NCBI RefSeq assembly: GCF_020151015.1
Contig: NZ_CP083746.1
Location: forward strand, 3,687,001 to 3,751,000
Direction: 5' to 3'
Source: Pseudomonas sp. p1(2021b)
Lineage (GTDB): Bacteria > Pseudomonadota > Gammaproteobacteria > Pseudomonadales > Pseudomonadaceae
DNA: 64,000 nucleotides
Shown here in pieces: positions 8,559 through 16,671 of this stretch. Position numbers and translations under genes: made by a program. Within the stretch, counting starts at the first letter, position 1; every line of letters begins with the position of its first letter. The notes beneath the pieces are model-generated. The model was given only the letters and a program-made list of their open reading frames with translations, did no database searches and was not told the DNA's origin.

Positions 8559-9440
8559 TCAAGCCTCAGCCGCCCGCAACCCAGGCTTGCGGAACACGAA
8601 CAACAAGCCGACGACGATCAACCCCATTCCCAGCAGGCTGAGCGGTGCCAGCCGGTTGCCGAAGATCAGGAAGTCCATCACCGCCGTCACCGCCGGTACC
8701 AGGTAGAACAGGCTGGTGACATTGACCAGGTTGCCCCGGGCGATCAGCCGGTACAGCAGGAGGGTCGCCAGCAACGACACCACCAGGCCCATCCACAACA
8801 GCGCGCCGAAGAAGCTCGCATTCCATTGCACATGCAACGGTTGCAGCGGCGCGAATACCGCGCACAGGGCGAAACCGGCCAGATACTGCAGCGGCAAGGT
8901 GCCCATGGGGTTGTCGGTGATGCGCTTCTGCAGGATCGAGCCAAAGGTCATGCTGCCCAGCGCCAGCAGGGCGAACAGCATCCCGGCCAGGGATACCCCG
9001 CCCAGGTTGATGCCCTGGTACACCACCATCACCAGCCCGCCGAGCCCCAAGCCCAGGCCGAACAAGCGGCTCCAGGAACGCTGGCGCTCCATCAGCACCA
9101 CGGTGAGGATAGGTTGCACGCCCATCACCGTAGCCATCACGCCGGGCGTGACGTGAGTATCGAGCGCCAGCAGGTAAAAGACCTGGTAGGCGCCCAGCAG
9201 TACGCAGCCAGTCCCCAGGGCACGCAGGATCGCACCCGGAGTACGCGGCCAACGCAGCCCCAGTAACGGGCCGATCAGCAGCAGGCCGGCCAGGGCCAGC
9301 GCCGAGCGCAGCAGGAGGAAGGCGAACGGGCTGGCCTGGGCCAGGCCGAGCTTGGAGACGATCGCCCCGCTGCTCCACAGCAGGACGAACAGGCTGGTCG
9401 TGGCCGCCGAGGCCACGGATGCTTTGGAAAAGACAGACAT
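8559..9440 (-). CDS. EamA (DMT superfamily) transporter
   Basis: A 293-residue polytopic inner-membrane protein with ten helices and two EamA domains. It opens TTSLFVLLWSSGAIVSKLGLAQASPFAFLLLRSALALAGLL and carries the second-repeat signature LVNVTSLFYLVPAVTAVMDFLIFGNRLAPLSLLGMGLIVVGLLFVF. It is a probable exporter of small metabolites or amino acids, substrate unknown. It shares the fold but little sequence with the convergent EamA neighbour, so the two are not a recent duplication. Confidence 0.88.
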   Translation of the reverse strand: MSVFSKASVASAATTSLFVLLWSSGAIVSKLGLAQASPFAFLLLRSALALAGLLLIGPLLGLRWPRTPGAILRALGTGCVLLGAYQVFYLLALDTHVTPGVMATVMGVQPILTVVLMERQRSWSRLFGLGLGLGGLVMVVYQGINLGGVSLAGMLFALLALGSMTFGSILQKRITDNPMGTLPLQYLAGFALCAVFAPLQPLHVQWNASFFGALLWMGLVVSLLATLLLYRLIARGNLVNVTSLFYLVPAVTAVMDFLIFGNRLAPLSLLGMGLIVVGLLFVFRKPGLRAAEA

Positions 9441-9555
9441 GTATTGCCACCTGTATTGGGCAAGAAAGCCAAACGGCAGGCTGTCGCGTTAGCGAGGTAG
9501 ATAGCCGACCGTGTTCAGTAGGTTGCGCGTGCGGTGGGGTGCGGCCAGGGGCCGG

Positions 9556-9720
9556 TCAGCCCAGCACCACGACTGCGCAAGGAGGCGGAGCTACGCCGCC
9601 TACGACGCCACTGACAGGTGGTGGGTAGTGACTGATCATGACCGGCTGCTGGCTGCCACGCACGACCATGCCCGCGACAGGCGCGAGAGCGTAGGCAGTG
9701 GTGGAAGGGATGGCTGGCAT
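9556..9720 (-). CDS. Small hypothetical protein (54 aa)
   Basis: A short open frame, MPAIPSTTAYALAPVAGM to PPPCAVVVLG, rich in Pro, Val and Ala. It sits just downstream of a strong promoter (9755-9783), which would give a leader of about 30 bases. There is no good ribosome-binding site and no recognised domain. It could be a real small protein or an untranslated small RNA. The frame is also open upstream to 9783, which would pass through the promoter. Confidence 0.35.
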   Translation of the reverse strand: MPAIPSTTAYALAPVAGMVVRGSQQPVMISHYPPPVSGVVGGVAPPPCAVVVLG

Positions 9721-9754
9721 GAACAGGTCTTCTGGAAGGACGTGAATGGATCCG

Positions 9755-9783
9755 ACTATAGCGGCGTATTCGCGACCGGGCAA
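9755..9783 (-). promoter_or_regulatory. Sigma-70 promoter, TTGCCC-N17-TATAGT
   Basis: On the minus strand TTGCCC (9778-9783) and TATAGT (9755-9760) are separated by exactly 17 bp, a near-consensus sigma-70 promoter. It fires away from lpxO into a 300-bp interval that holds only the 54-codon ORF before the EamA gene, so it drives either that ORF, a small RNA or the transporter with a long leader. Confidence 0.6.
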
Positions 9784-9799
9784 GACGCGTGATGATCAG

Positions 9800-9830
9800 G
9801 GCCCAATCGCCGGCTCGCGGCGATTGGGCC
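9800..9830. terminator. Hairpin after lpxO
   Basis: Perfect 13-bp arms (GGCCCAATCGCCG / CGGCGATTGGGCC) enclose a 5-base loop, starting 7 bp past the lpxO stop. There is no T-tract. It resembles the REP core of this genome and probably works as an mRNA-end stabiliser or weak terminator. Confidence 0.6.
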
Positions 9831-9836
9831 AAGGAG

Positions 9837-10772
9837 TCAGAACAACCAGCGGTACAGCAGGTAGGCCACCACCACCGCCAGCACCGGCCGCAGGATGCGG
9901 TAGGCCTTGGGGTTGGCGCGCTTGAACTGCTTCACCCGGGTGCTGATCCGGTTGCTGAAGCGCTTGCTCCAGGCATAGGCCTGGTTGATGCCGCCCACGC
10001 GCTCGTCATCGGTGTTCTGTGGCGCGGTGGCGCGCCCGAGGAAGGCACTGACCTTGCGGTTGATGCGGGTCATCAGCGGGCTGCTGAGCGGCCGTTCGAT
10101 GTCACAGAACAGGATGACGCGGGTGACGTCGGTCTCGTTCTTGACCCAGTGCACGTAGGTTTCGTCGAACATCACGTCCTCGCCGTCGCGCCAGGCGTAC
10201 GGCTGGCCATCGACATAGATGCGGCAGTTGTCCGAATTGGGCGTCGACAGGCCCAGGTGATAGCGCAGCGAGCCGGCGAAGGGGTCGCGGTGCGGGTTCA
10301 GGTGGCTGCCGCCCGGCAGCAGGGCGAACATGGCGCCCTTGACATTGGGGATGCGGCTGACCAGTTCGACGGTCCTGGGGCAGAGCATTTCAGCCGAAGG
10401 CAGCGGCTTGTCGTACCACTTCAGGTAGAAGCGCTTCCAGCCCTTCTTGAAGAACGAGCCGAAGCCGGCATCGTTGTCCTTCTCCGCCGCGCGGATGTAG
10501 CCCTCGTCGAACAGGCGCATGGCCTCTTCGCGGATCACCTCCCAGTTGTCCTTGAGCACGTCCAGTTCCGGGAAGCGCTGGCGGTCCAGGTAGGGCCTGG
10601 AAGGTACGCCGGAAAAGAGATACATCAGGCTGTTGTAAGGGGCGAACAACGCTGAATGGTTGACGAACTGGCGCAACACCGGCAAGCGCGCCTTGCCGCG
10701 CAAGTGCACGAACAGCACACTACCGAAGAACACCAGCAGGACACCTGCCTTGGCTGCAAAGGAAAAGGTCAT
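9837..10772 (-). CDS. lpxO: LpxO-type lipid A / aspartyl-asparaginyl beta-hydroxylase
   Basis: A 311-residue Fe(II)/2-oxoglutarate dioxygenase-like protein with an N-terminal membrane anchor (residues 8-24) and a C-terminal hydrophobic tail (VLAVVVAYLLYRWLF). LpxO 2-hydroxylates a secondary acyl chain of lipid A at the inner membrane. The metal triad is visible as HRD (161-163) in GGSHLNPHRDPFAG plus a distal His208 in FDETYVHWVKN, with R218 in VTRVILFCD as a probable 2-oxoglutarate contact. The ATG at 10772 is preceded by AAGGAG. Aspartyl/asparaginyl hydroxylases share the domain, but the two membrane segments favour LpxO. Confidence 0.87.
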   Translation of the reverse strand: MTFSFAAKAGVLLVFFGSVLFVHLRGKARLPVLRQFVNHSALFAPYNSLMYLFSGVPSRPYLDRQRFPELDVLKDNWEVIREEAMRLFDEGYIRAAEKDNDAGFGSFFKKGWKRFYLKWYDKPLPSAEMLCPRTVELVSRIPNVKGAMFALLPGGSHLNPHRDPFAGSLRYHLGLSTPNSDNCRIYVDGQPYAWRDGEDVMFDETYVHWVKNETDVTRVILFCDIERPLSSPLMTRINRKVSAFLGRATAPQNTDDERVGGINQAYAWSKRFSNRISTRVKQFKRANPKAYRILRPVLAVVVAYLLYRWLF

Positions 10773-10846
10773 GCAACAACTCCTTGGAGAGGAAACCAGG
10801 TCGTAGCCTGCTCCCACGCAAAATCATCCGGCCATCATAAACCCAT

Positions 10847-10875
10847 CCGGCCCCGGTAAAAACAACCGGGGCCGG
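10847..10875. other. 11-bp perfect stem-loop in the lpxO promoter region
   Basis: CCGGCCCCGGT and ACCGGGGCCGG frame the 7-base loop AAAAACA, 75 bp upstream of lpxO. A TATGAT -10-like element (minus strand, 10834-10839) lies just inside it, and the loop supplies the T-rich -35 region. It could be an operator-like cruciform or the terminator of an upstream transcript on the minus strand (loop rather than tail carries the T residues). Confidence 0.45.
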
Positions 10876-10949
10876 ACTGCAGTGTTGAGAATTTTGCAAC
10901 AAAGCGCGCCATCGACCATTGCGCCGGATCAGCGGTAATGCTGGACAAG

Positions 10950-11275
10950 CTCCCAGGCTCCGCTTGCTTCGTGGGAGCTGGCGGAGCCTGCGATGGGCCG
11001 CACAGCGGCCCCTTGAGTCTGGAGGGGCTCCACCGTTTGAGGGCTTGGGGCTGCTTTGCAGCCCATCGCAGGCTGTCGCCGGCTCTCATAGAACAACGCA
11101 TAACTCATTGATTTGACAAGGCCTGTAGGAGCGGGCTTGTCCCGCGATCAAGGGCGAAGCCCTTGCCATACAGCCGCGGCGGCTGGGCCGGCCCAATCGC
11201 GGGACAAGCCCGCTCCTACAGAACAAGCGGCCAATGCAGCCCCTGTGGGAGCCGGCTTGCCGGCGATTGGGCTGC
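10950..11275. repeat. Composite intergenic repeat (copy 2)
   Basis: The 517-bp gap between lpxO and cysK has no credible gene. From 10950 it is built of the same units as copy 1 in inverted order: CAGGCTCCGCTTGCTTCGTG, a GGGCTGCTTTGCAGCCC hairpin, the complement of GAGTTATGCGTTGTTCTATG, and three REP cores (two TTGTCCCGCGAT-type facing each other, one GCCGGCTTGCCGGCGAT-type). Confidence 0.85.
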
Positions 11276-11289
11276 CCAGCCCCCAGCGC

Positions 11290-12264
11290 CTACTGCTGGT
11301 TTTCCTGCTCGGTGAACAGGTCGCTGAACAGCATGCTCGACAGGTAGCGCTCGCCGGAGTCCGGCAGGATCACCACGATGGTCTTGCCCTGCATCTCGGG
11401 CTTCTCGGCCAGGCGCACCGCCGCCGCCATCGCCGCCCCGCAGGAAATACCACAGAGGATGCCCTCTTCCTGCATCAGGCGCAGGGCCATGGCCTTGGCC
11501 TCCTCGTCGGTGACCGTCTCGACCTGGTCGACGATGGACAGGTCCAGGTTCTTCGGCACGAAGCCCGCGCCGATACCCTGGATCTTGTGCGGGCTGGGCT
11601 TGAGCTCCTCACCGGCCAGGGTCTGGCTGATCAGCGGCGAAGCCACAGGCTCAACCGCCACCGAAAGGATCGACTTGCCCTGGGTGTGCTTGATATAGCG
11701 CGAAACACCGGTAATGGTGCCGCCGGTACCGACGCCCGCCACCAGCACATCCACCGCACCGTCGGTGTCGTTCCAGATCTCGGGGCCGGTGGTCTTCTCG
11801 TGGATCGCCGGGTTGGCCGGGTTGTCGAACTGCCCCGGCAGGTAGTACTTGCCAGGCTCGGACGCAACGATCTCGTTGGCCTTCTCGATCGCGCCCTTCA
11901 TGCCCTTGGCCGGGTCGGTGAGCACCAGTTCGGCGCCCAGGGCCTTGAGCACCTTGCGCCGCTCCAGGCTCATGGAAGCGGGCATGGTCAGGAGCAGCTT
12001 GTAGCCACGGGCGGCGGCAACGAACGCCAGACCGATGCCGGTGTTACCCGAGGTCGGCTCGACGATGGTCATGCCCGGCTTGAGCTTGCCACTGCTCTCG
12101 GCATCCCAGACCATGCTCGCGCCGATCCGGCACTTGACCGAATAACCTGGGTTACGCCCTTCGATCTTGGCCAGGACGGTCACCCCGCGCGGGGCGATGC
12201 GGTTGATCTGCACCAGCGGCGTGTTGCCGATGGAATGGGCGTTGTCTGCGTAGATGCGGCTCAT
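11290..12264 (-). CDS. cysK: Cysteine synthase A (O-acetylserine sulfhydrylase)
   Basis: A 324-residue PLP enzyme that makes L-cysteine from O-acetylserine and sulfide in the cytoplasm. The PLP lysine is Lys44 in [19 protein letters not shown]. The substrate loop is TSGNTG (71-76), the phosphate loop [16 protein letters not shown], and the C-terminal segment [15 protein letters not shown]. All are type-A (CysK) forms. Length is normal for the family. It is a single-gene unit followed by REP sequences; the gene is read toward them. Confidence 0.96.
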   Translation of the reverse strand: MSRIYADNAHSIGNTPLVQINRIAPRGVTVLAKIEGRNPGYSVKCRIGASMVWDAESSGKLKPGMTIVEPTSGNTGIGLAFVAAARGYKLLLTMPASMSLERRKVLKALGAELVLTDPAKGMKGAIEKANEIVASEPGKYYLPGQFDNPANPAIHEKTTGPEIWNDTDGAVDVLVAGVGTGGTITGVSRYIKHTQGKSILSVAVEPVASPLISQTLAGEELKPSPHKIQGIGAGFVPKNLDLSIVDQVETVTDEEAKAMALRLMQEEGILCGISCGAAMAAAVRLAEKPEMQGKTIVVILPDSGERYLSSMLFSDLFTEQENQQ

Positions 12265-12390
12265 GGCAGGGTCCTTAACCGTGCAGGGAAAGCCTCAAGG
12301 GTAAGCCCGCCCCACAGGCCAGTAAAGCCCGTTCGAACTCGGCCAAGCCCGGCACGGTCAACCGGACAACCCGCCCTCGGAGAGCCTTCG

Positions 12391-13464
12391 ATGAAAGCGC
12401 GTTACCGCTGGCCGTTGCTCGGCGTCACCGGCCTGGTTGCCCTGTTGCTGGCCCTGCACCTGGCCCTGCCCTACCTGGTGCGCGACTACCTCAACGACAG
12501 GCTGGCCGACATGGGCGACTACCGCGGCCACATTACCGACGTCGACCTGGCCTGGTGGCGCGGCGCCTACCAGCTCAACGGCCTGGAGATCGTCAAGACC
12601 ACCGGCAAGGTCCCGGTGCCGCTGCTCGATGCGCCGCTGGTCGACCTGTCGGTGAGCTGGCGCTCGCTGTGGTACGACCATGCAGTGGTGGCCGAAGTGG
12701 TGTTCGTGCACCCAGAGCTGAACTTCGTCGACGGTGGCAACAAGCGCAATTCCCAGACCGGCCAGGGCACCGACTGGCGCCAGCAGCTGGAGAAGCTGCT
12801 GCCCATCACCCTCAACGAAGTGCGCATCGACGACGGCACCCTGACCTTTCGCAACTTCACCTCCAAGCCGCCCGTGGACCTGAAGGCCACCCAACTGCAG
12901 GCCAGCATCCGCAACCTGACCAACGTGCGCGACGAGAAAGGCCGGCGCGACGCCAGCTTCGACGGCACGGCGCGCCTGCTGGGCGACGCCCGGGTGGAAA
13001 GCCGCGCCACCTTCGACCCGTTCAGCGATTTCGACGACTTCGAATTCCGCCTGCGCGCCACCGACATCCAGCTGCGCCGGCTCAACGATTTCGCCAGTGC
13101 CTATGGCAAGTTCGACTTCAACGCCGGGCACGGTGACCTGGTGATCGAAGCCCAGGCCGAAAAGGGCCGGCTCAATGGCTACATCAAGCCGCTGTTGCGC
13201 GATGTGGACGTGTTCAACTGGCAGCAGGACGTCGAAGACAAGGACAAGGGTTTCTTCCGCTCGATCTGGGAAGCGTTGGTCGGCGCCAGTGAAACGGTGC
13301 TGAAGAACCAGCCCAAGAACCAGTTCGCCACCCGCGTGGAGCTCAGCGGCAGCGTGCACCAGCGCGACATCAGTGGGTTCGAGGCGTTCTTGCAGATCCT
13401 GCGCAATGGTTTCATCCAGGCGTTCAATGCACGTTACGAGCAGCCGCCGCCCGATTCCGACTGA
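12391..13464 (+). CDS. DUF748 domain envelope protein
   Basis: A 357-residue protein with one N-terminal membrane helix (WPLLGVTGLVALLLALHLALPYLV) and a large periplasmic domain of the DUF748/AsmA-like type. The pattern RIDDGTLTFRNFTSKPPVDLKATQLQASIRNLTN is the usual DUF748 core. AsmA-like proteins are beta-rich bridges linked with lipid handling at the envelope; the role of this one is not known. The chosen ATG (12391) follows CGGAGAG and begins the membrane helix; the frame is open far upstream, which is a shadow of cysK. Confidence 0.82.
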   Translation: MKARYRWPLLGVTGLVALLLALHLALPYLVRDYLNDRLADMGDYRGHITDVDLAWWRGAYQLNGLEIVKTTGKVPVPLLDAPLVDLSVSWRSLWYDHAVVAEVVFVHPELNFVDGGNKRNSQTGQGTDWRQQLEKLLPITLNEVRIDDGTLTFRNFTSKPPVDLKATQLQASIRNLTNVRDEKGRRDASFDGTARLLGDARVESRATFDPFSDFDDFEFRLRATDIQLRRLNDFASAYGKFDFNAGHGDLVIEAQAEKGRLNGYIKPLLRDVDVFNWQQDVEDKDKGFFRSIWEALVGASETVLKNQPKNQFATRVELSGSVHQRDISGFEAFLQILRNGFIQAFNARYEQPPPDSD

Positions 13465-13510
13465 ACCGGGGCGCGACGCACCATTCAGAGACTGAATACC
13501 CGGTCTGCGT

Positions 13511-13538
13511 TTGCAGGCGCCGGGCGCGGCGTTATAGT
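13511..13538 (+). promoter_or_regulatory. Sigma-70 promoter for the MoxR-VWA pair
   Basis: TTGCAG (13511-13516) and TATAGT (13533-13538) with a 16-bp spacer lie 95 bp upstream of the MoxR start. Transcription from here would place the REP hairpin at 13573-13604 in the 5' leader. Confidence 0.55.
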
Positions 13539-13572
13539 CGCTGACAAATCACAAACAGAGGTTGCCCGCACG

Positions 13573-13604
13573 GGCCCTGTCGCCGGCAAGCCGGCGACAG
13601 GGCC
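13573..13604. repeat. REP hairpin in the leader of the MoxR gene
   Basis: A perfect 15-bp inverted repeat, GGCCCTGTCGCCGGC and its complement, around a central AA. It belongs to the GCCGGCAAGCCGGC class of REP found throughout this window. Unlike the others, which follow genes, it lies between a promoter and a start codon, 28 bp before the ATG. Confidence 0.8.
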
Positions 13605-13632
13605 GATGCAGGCTCGCGCAGAGGATCGGTTC

Positions 13633-14478
13633 ATGAAGTTCGAAGGCACCCGCGACTACGTCGCCACAGACGACCTGAAGCTGGCGGTCAACGCGGCCAT
13701 CACCCTGGAGCGCCCGCTGCTGGTCAAGGGTGAGCCGGGTACCGGCAAGACCATGCTCGCCGAACAGCTCGCGGCCTCCTTCGGCGCCCGGTTGATCACC
13801 TGGCACATCAAGTCCACCACCAAGGCCCACCAGGGCCTGTACGAGTACGATGCGGTCAGCCGCCTGCGCGACTCGCAACTGGGCGTGGACAAAGTCCATG
13901 ACGTGCGCAACTACCTGAAGAAGGGCAAGCTGTGGGAGGCCTTCGAAGCCGACGAGCGGGTGATCCTGCTGATCGACGAGATTGACAAGGCCGACATCGA
14001 GTTCCCCAACGACCTGTTGCAGGAACTCGACAAGATGGAGTTCTACGTCTACGAGATCGACGAGACCATCAAGGCCAAGCAGCGTCCGATCATCATCATC
14101 ACCTCCAACAACGAAAAGGAGCTGCCGGACGCCTTCCTGCGCCGCTGCTTCTTCCATTACATCGCCTTCCCCGACCGCGACACCCTGCAGCGCATCGTCG
14201 ACGTGCACTTCCCCGACATCAAGCAATCGCTGGTCAGCGAGGCGCTGGACGTGTTCTTCGACGTGCGCAAGGTACCAGGCCTGAAGAAGAAGCCCTCCAC
14301 CTCCGAACTGGTCGACTGGCTCAAGCTGCTGATGGCCGACAACATCGGCGAAGCGGTGCTGCGCGAACGCGACCCGACCAAGGCCATCCCGCCGCTGGCC
14401 GGCGCCCTGGTCAAGAACGAGCAGGACGTGCAGCTGCTCGAACGCCTGGCCTTCATGAGCCGGCGCGGCAATCGCTGA
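13633..14478 (+). CDS. MoxR-type AAA+ ATPase
   Basis: A 281-residue AAA+ ATPase. Walker A is GEPGTGKT (33-40), Walker B VILLIDEIDKAD (110-120), sensor 1 IIIITSNNEKELPDAF, and the arginine-finger region FLRRCFFHYIAFPD. MoxR ATPases act as chaperones that load cofactors or assemble complexes together with a partner VWA protein, here the next gene 12 bp downstream. The ATG at 13633 follows AGAGGA; a longer frame from 13606 would read through the REP. The client of this pair is unknown. Confidence 0.9.
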   Translation: MKFEGTRDYVATDDLKLAVNAAITLERPLLVKGEPGTGKTMLAEQLAASFGARLITWHIKSTTKAHQGLYEYDAVSRLRDSQLGVDKVHDVRNYLKKGKLWEAFEADERVILLIDEIDKADIEFPNDLLQELDKMEFYVYEIDETIKAKQRPIIIITSNNEKELPDAFLRRCFFHYIAFPDRDTLQRIVDVHFPDIKQSLVSEALDVFFDVRKVPGLKKKPSTSELVDWLKLLMADNIGEAVLRERDPTKAIPPLAGALVKNEQDVQLLERLAFMSRRGNR

Positions 14479-14490
14479 CAGGAGCCGGCC

Positions 14491-15669
14491 ATGCTGCTCA
14501 ACCTGTTCAATGAAATGCGCGCGGCCAAGGTGCCGGTGTCGGTGCGCGAACTGCTCGACCTGCTCAATGCCCTGCAACAGCGGGTGGTGTTCGCCGACAT
14601 GGACGAATTCTACTACCTGGCCCGGGCCATCCTGGTGAAGGACGAGCGGCATTTCGACAAGTTCGACCGCGCCTTCTCGGCCTATTTCAAGGGCCTGGAA
14701 AACCTCGACCGGCACCTGGAGGCACTGATTCCCGAGGATTGGCTGCGCAAGGAATTCGAGCGCTCGTTGAGCGACGAGGAGCGTGCGCAGATCCAGTCCC
14801 TGGGCGGGCTGGACAAACTCATCGAGGCATTCAAGAAGCGCCTGGAGGAGCAGAAGGAACGCCATGCCGGCGGCAACAAGTGGATCGGCACTGGCGGCAC
14901 CAGCCCGTTCGGCTCGGGCGGCTACAACCCCGAGGGCATCCGCGTGGGCGAGGCCGGCAAGCGCCAGGGCAAGGCGGTCAAGGTCTGGGACCAACGTGAG
15001 TACAAGAACCTCGACGACCAGGTCGAACTGGGCACACGCAACATCAAGCTGGCCTTGCGCCGGCTGCGCAAGTTCGCCCGCGAAGGCGCCGCCGAGGAAC
15101 TGGACATCGATGGCACCATCGACCATACCGCCCGGGATGCCGGGCTTCTGAACATCCAGATGCGCCCCGAGCGACGCAACACGGTCAAGCTGCTGTTGCT
15201 GTTCGACATCGGCGGCTCGATGGACGCCCACGTCAAGGTCTGCGAAGAACTGTTCTCAGCCTGCAAGACCGAGTTCAAGCACCTGGAGTACTACTACTTC
15301 CACAATTTCGTCTACGAGTCGGTGTGGAAGAACAACCTGCGCCGCACCTCGGAGCGCTTCTCCACGTTCGACCTGCTGCACAAGTACGGCGACGACTACA
15401 AGGTGGTATTCGTCGGCGATGCGGCCATGGCGCCCTACGAAATCACCCAGCCCGGTGGCAGCGTGGAGCATTGGAACGAGGAAGCCGGGTATGTATGGAT
15501 GCAGCGCTTCATGGAGAAATTCAGGAAGATCATCTGGATCAACCCCTATCCGAAGCAGGCCTGGGACTACACCGCCTCGACCCACCTGGTGCGCGACCTG
15601 ATCGAAGACAAGATGTATCCGCTGACCTTGCAGGGGTTGGAGGAAGGGATGCGCTACCTGTCCAAGTGA
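14491..15669 (+). CDS. CoxE-like VWA domain protein
   Basis: A 392-residue protein paired with the MoxR ATPase. The N-terminal half is helical and charged and includes a Gly-rich linker GTGGTSPFGSGGYNPEG (about 133-149). The C-terminal VWA domain has the metal-binding MIDAS start DIGGSMD (239-245) after VKLLLLF. CoxE/VWA partners of MoxR ATPases recognise the target complex. MoxR-VWA-only pairs of this form are common in Pseudomonas, and the role is unassigned. GGAGCC precedes the ATG. Confidence 0.88.
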   Translation: MLLNLFNEMRAAKVPVSVRELLDLLNALQQRVVFADMDEFYYLARAILVKDERHFDKFDRAFSAYFKGLENLDRHLEALIPEDWLRKEFERSLSDEERAQIQSLGGLDKLIEAFKKRLEEQKERHAGGNKWIGTGGTSPFGSGGYNPEGIRVGEAGKRQGKAVKVWDQREYKNLDDQVELGTRNIKLALRRLRKFAREGAAEELDIDGTIDHTARDAGLLNIQMRPERRNTVKLLLLFDIGGSMDAHVKVCEELFSACKTEFKHLEYYYFHNFVYESVWKNNLRRTSERFSTFDLLHKYGDDYKVVFVGDAAMAPYEITQPGGSVEHWNEEAGYVWMQRFMEKFRKIIWINPYPKQAWDYTASTHLVRDLIEDKMYPLTLQGLEEGMRYLSK

Positions 15670-15674
15670 ACATG

Positions 15675-15750
15675 CCGCTCCTGCAGGCCGTGCACGATCC
15701 CCTGTAGGAGCGGCCTCGTGCCGCGAAAGGGCTGCAAAGCAGCCCCAATG
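15675..15750. repeat. REP element pair
   Basis: Sequence between the VWA gene and pxpC holds a REP core (TGTAGGAGCGGCCTCGTGCCGCGA) followed by the short hairpin GGGCTGCAAAGCAGCCC, both recurrent in this window. It separates two convergent operons. Confidence 0.7.
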
Positions 15751-15753
15751 GCC

Positions 15754-16671
15754 TCACCCCCACCGCACAAGGTAGGCCTGCTGCTCCTGCCACGCCAAAT
15801 CCTGCACCACCGCCCGGAACCGCACTACCGCCCCCGGCAGGCATTGCGCCAGGCGCGCCAACGCCAGCGGCGTCAATGCACCCAGCCGCGGGTACCCGCC
15901 AATCGTCTGTCGGTCATTGAGCAGCACGATCGGCTGCCCATCCGGCGGCACCTGCACCGCCCCAAGCGGTATCCCTTCGGAAATCATCGGCGCCCCCTGG
16001 TAGAGCAGTTGCGGTCCTAGCAGGCGAATGCCCATGCGGTCGGCACGGCTGTCCAAGGTCCAGTCGCGGTTGAACGCCTCGAACAGGCTGGTGCCGCTGA
16101 ACTGGCCAATCTGCGCGCCCATCACCAGGTCCAGCTCTGGCGTGCCCTGGTAGTCTGGCCGCAACGACTCCGGCACCTCCCGCAGCGCTGGCGAGCTGCC
16201 GGCAAACGCCAGCACCTGCCCCTTGGTAAGCGCCGCGCCGTGCCCGTTGAGGCCGCCCAGGCCCTCGCGCACCACTGTCGCGCAGCTGCCCAGCACCGCC
16301 TCGGCCTGGAACCCGCCGGGTGCCGCAAGGTAGGCGCGTGCGCCCTGCCGAGGCTGGTGCAGGCTCAGACGCTGGCCCTTGGCGAGCCGCACGCTGCGCC
16401 AGGGCCGGACCGGCTGGCCATCGACCTGTGCATCCAGGTCGGCGCCTGCCAGGGCAAGCGTACAATCCTGCTCGGCCACCACACCGAAGCCTCCCAGCGT
16501 CACCTCCACCACCGGCGCATCCAAGGTGTTGCCCAGCAGCCAATTGGCCCAGCGCAGGGCCACCCAATCCAATGCACCGCCCTGGGTGACGCCCAGGTGG
16601 CGCACGCCGAAACGTCCGGCATCCTGCACCTGGCACAGCGGCGTGCTGGTGTCGATCGTCAACTGGTTCAT
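15754..16671 (-). CDS. pxpC: 5-oxoprolinase subunit C
   Basis: A 305-residue protein of the biotin-dependent carboxyltransferase-like family (KipA/AHS2 domain). It opens with IDTSTPLCQVQDAGRFGVRHLGVTQGGALDWVALRWANWLLGN and carries DSRADRMGIRLLGPQL and SEGIPLGAVQVPPDGQPIVLLNDRQTIGGYPRLG, both diagnostic. With PxpA and PxpB it forms the ATP-dependent enzyme that opens 5-oxoproline to glutamate in the cytoplasm. It is the last gene of the operon and overlaps pxpB by 4 bp. Confidence 0.93.
   Translation of the reverse strand: MNQLTIDTSTPLCQVQDAGRFGVRHLGVTQGGALDWVALRWANWLLGNTLDAPVVEVTLGGFGVVAEQDCTLALAGADLDAQVDGQPVRPWRSVRLAKGQRLSLHQPRQGARAYLAAPGGFQAEAVLGSCATVVREGLGGLNGHGAALTKGQVLAFAGSSPALREVPESLRPDYQGTPELDLVMGAQIGQFSGTSLFEAFNRDWTLDSRADRMGIRLLGPQLLYQGAPMISEGIPLGAVQVPPDGQPIVLLNDRQTIGGYPRLGALTPLALARLAQCLPGAVVRFRAVVQDLAWQEQQAYLVRWG

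Noticed and set aside
7642..9440. The two adjacent EamA transporters as a recent duplication
   Set aside because: They are convergent and share only the general fold pattern; no long identity is visible.
13549..15231. Minus-strand 560-codon frame across the MoxR and VWA genes
   Set aside because: Antisense shadow of two clearly recognised proteins with intact catalytic motifs; no ribosome site and a biased composition.
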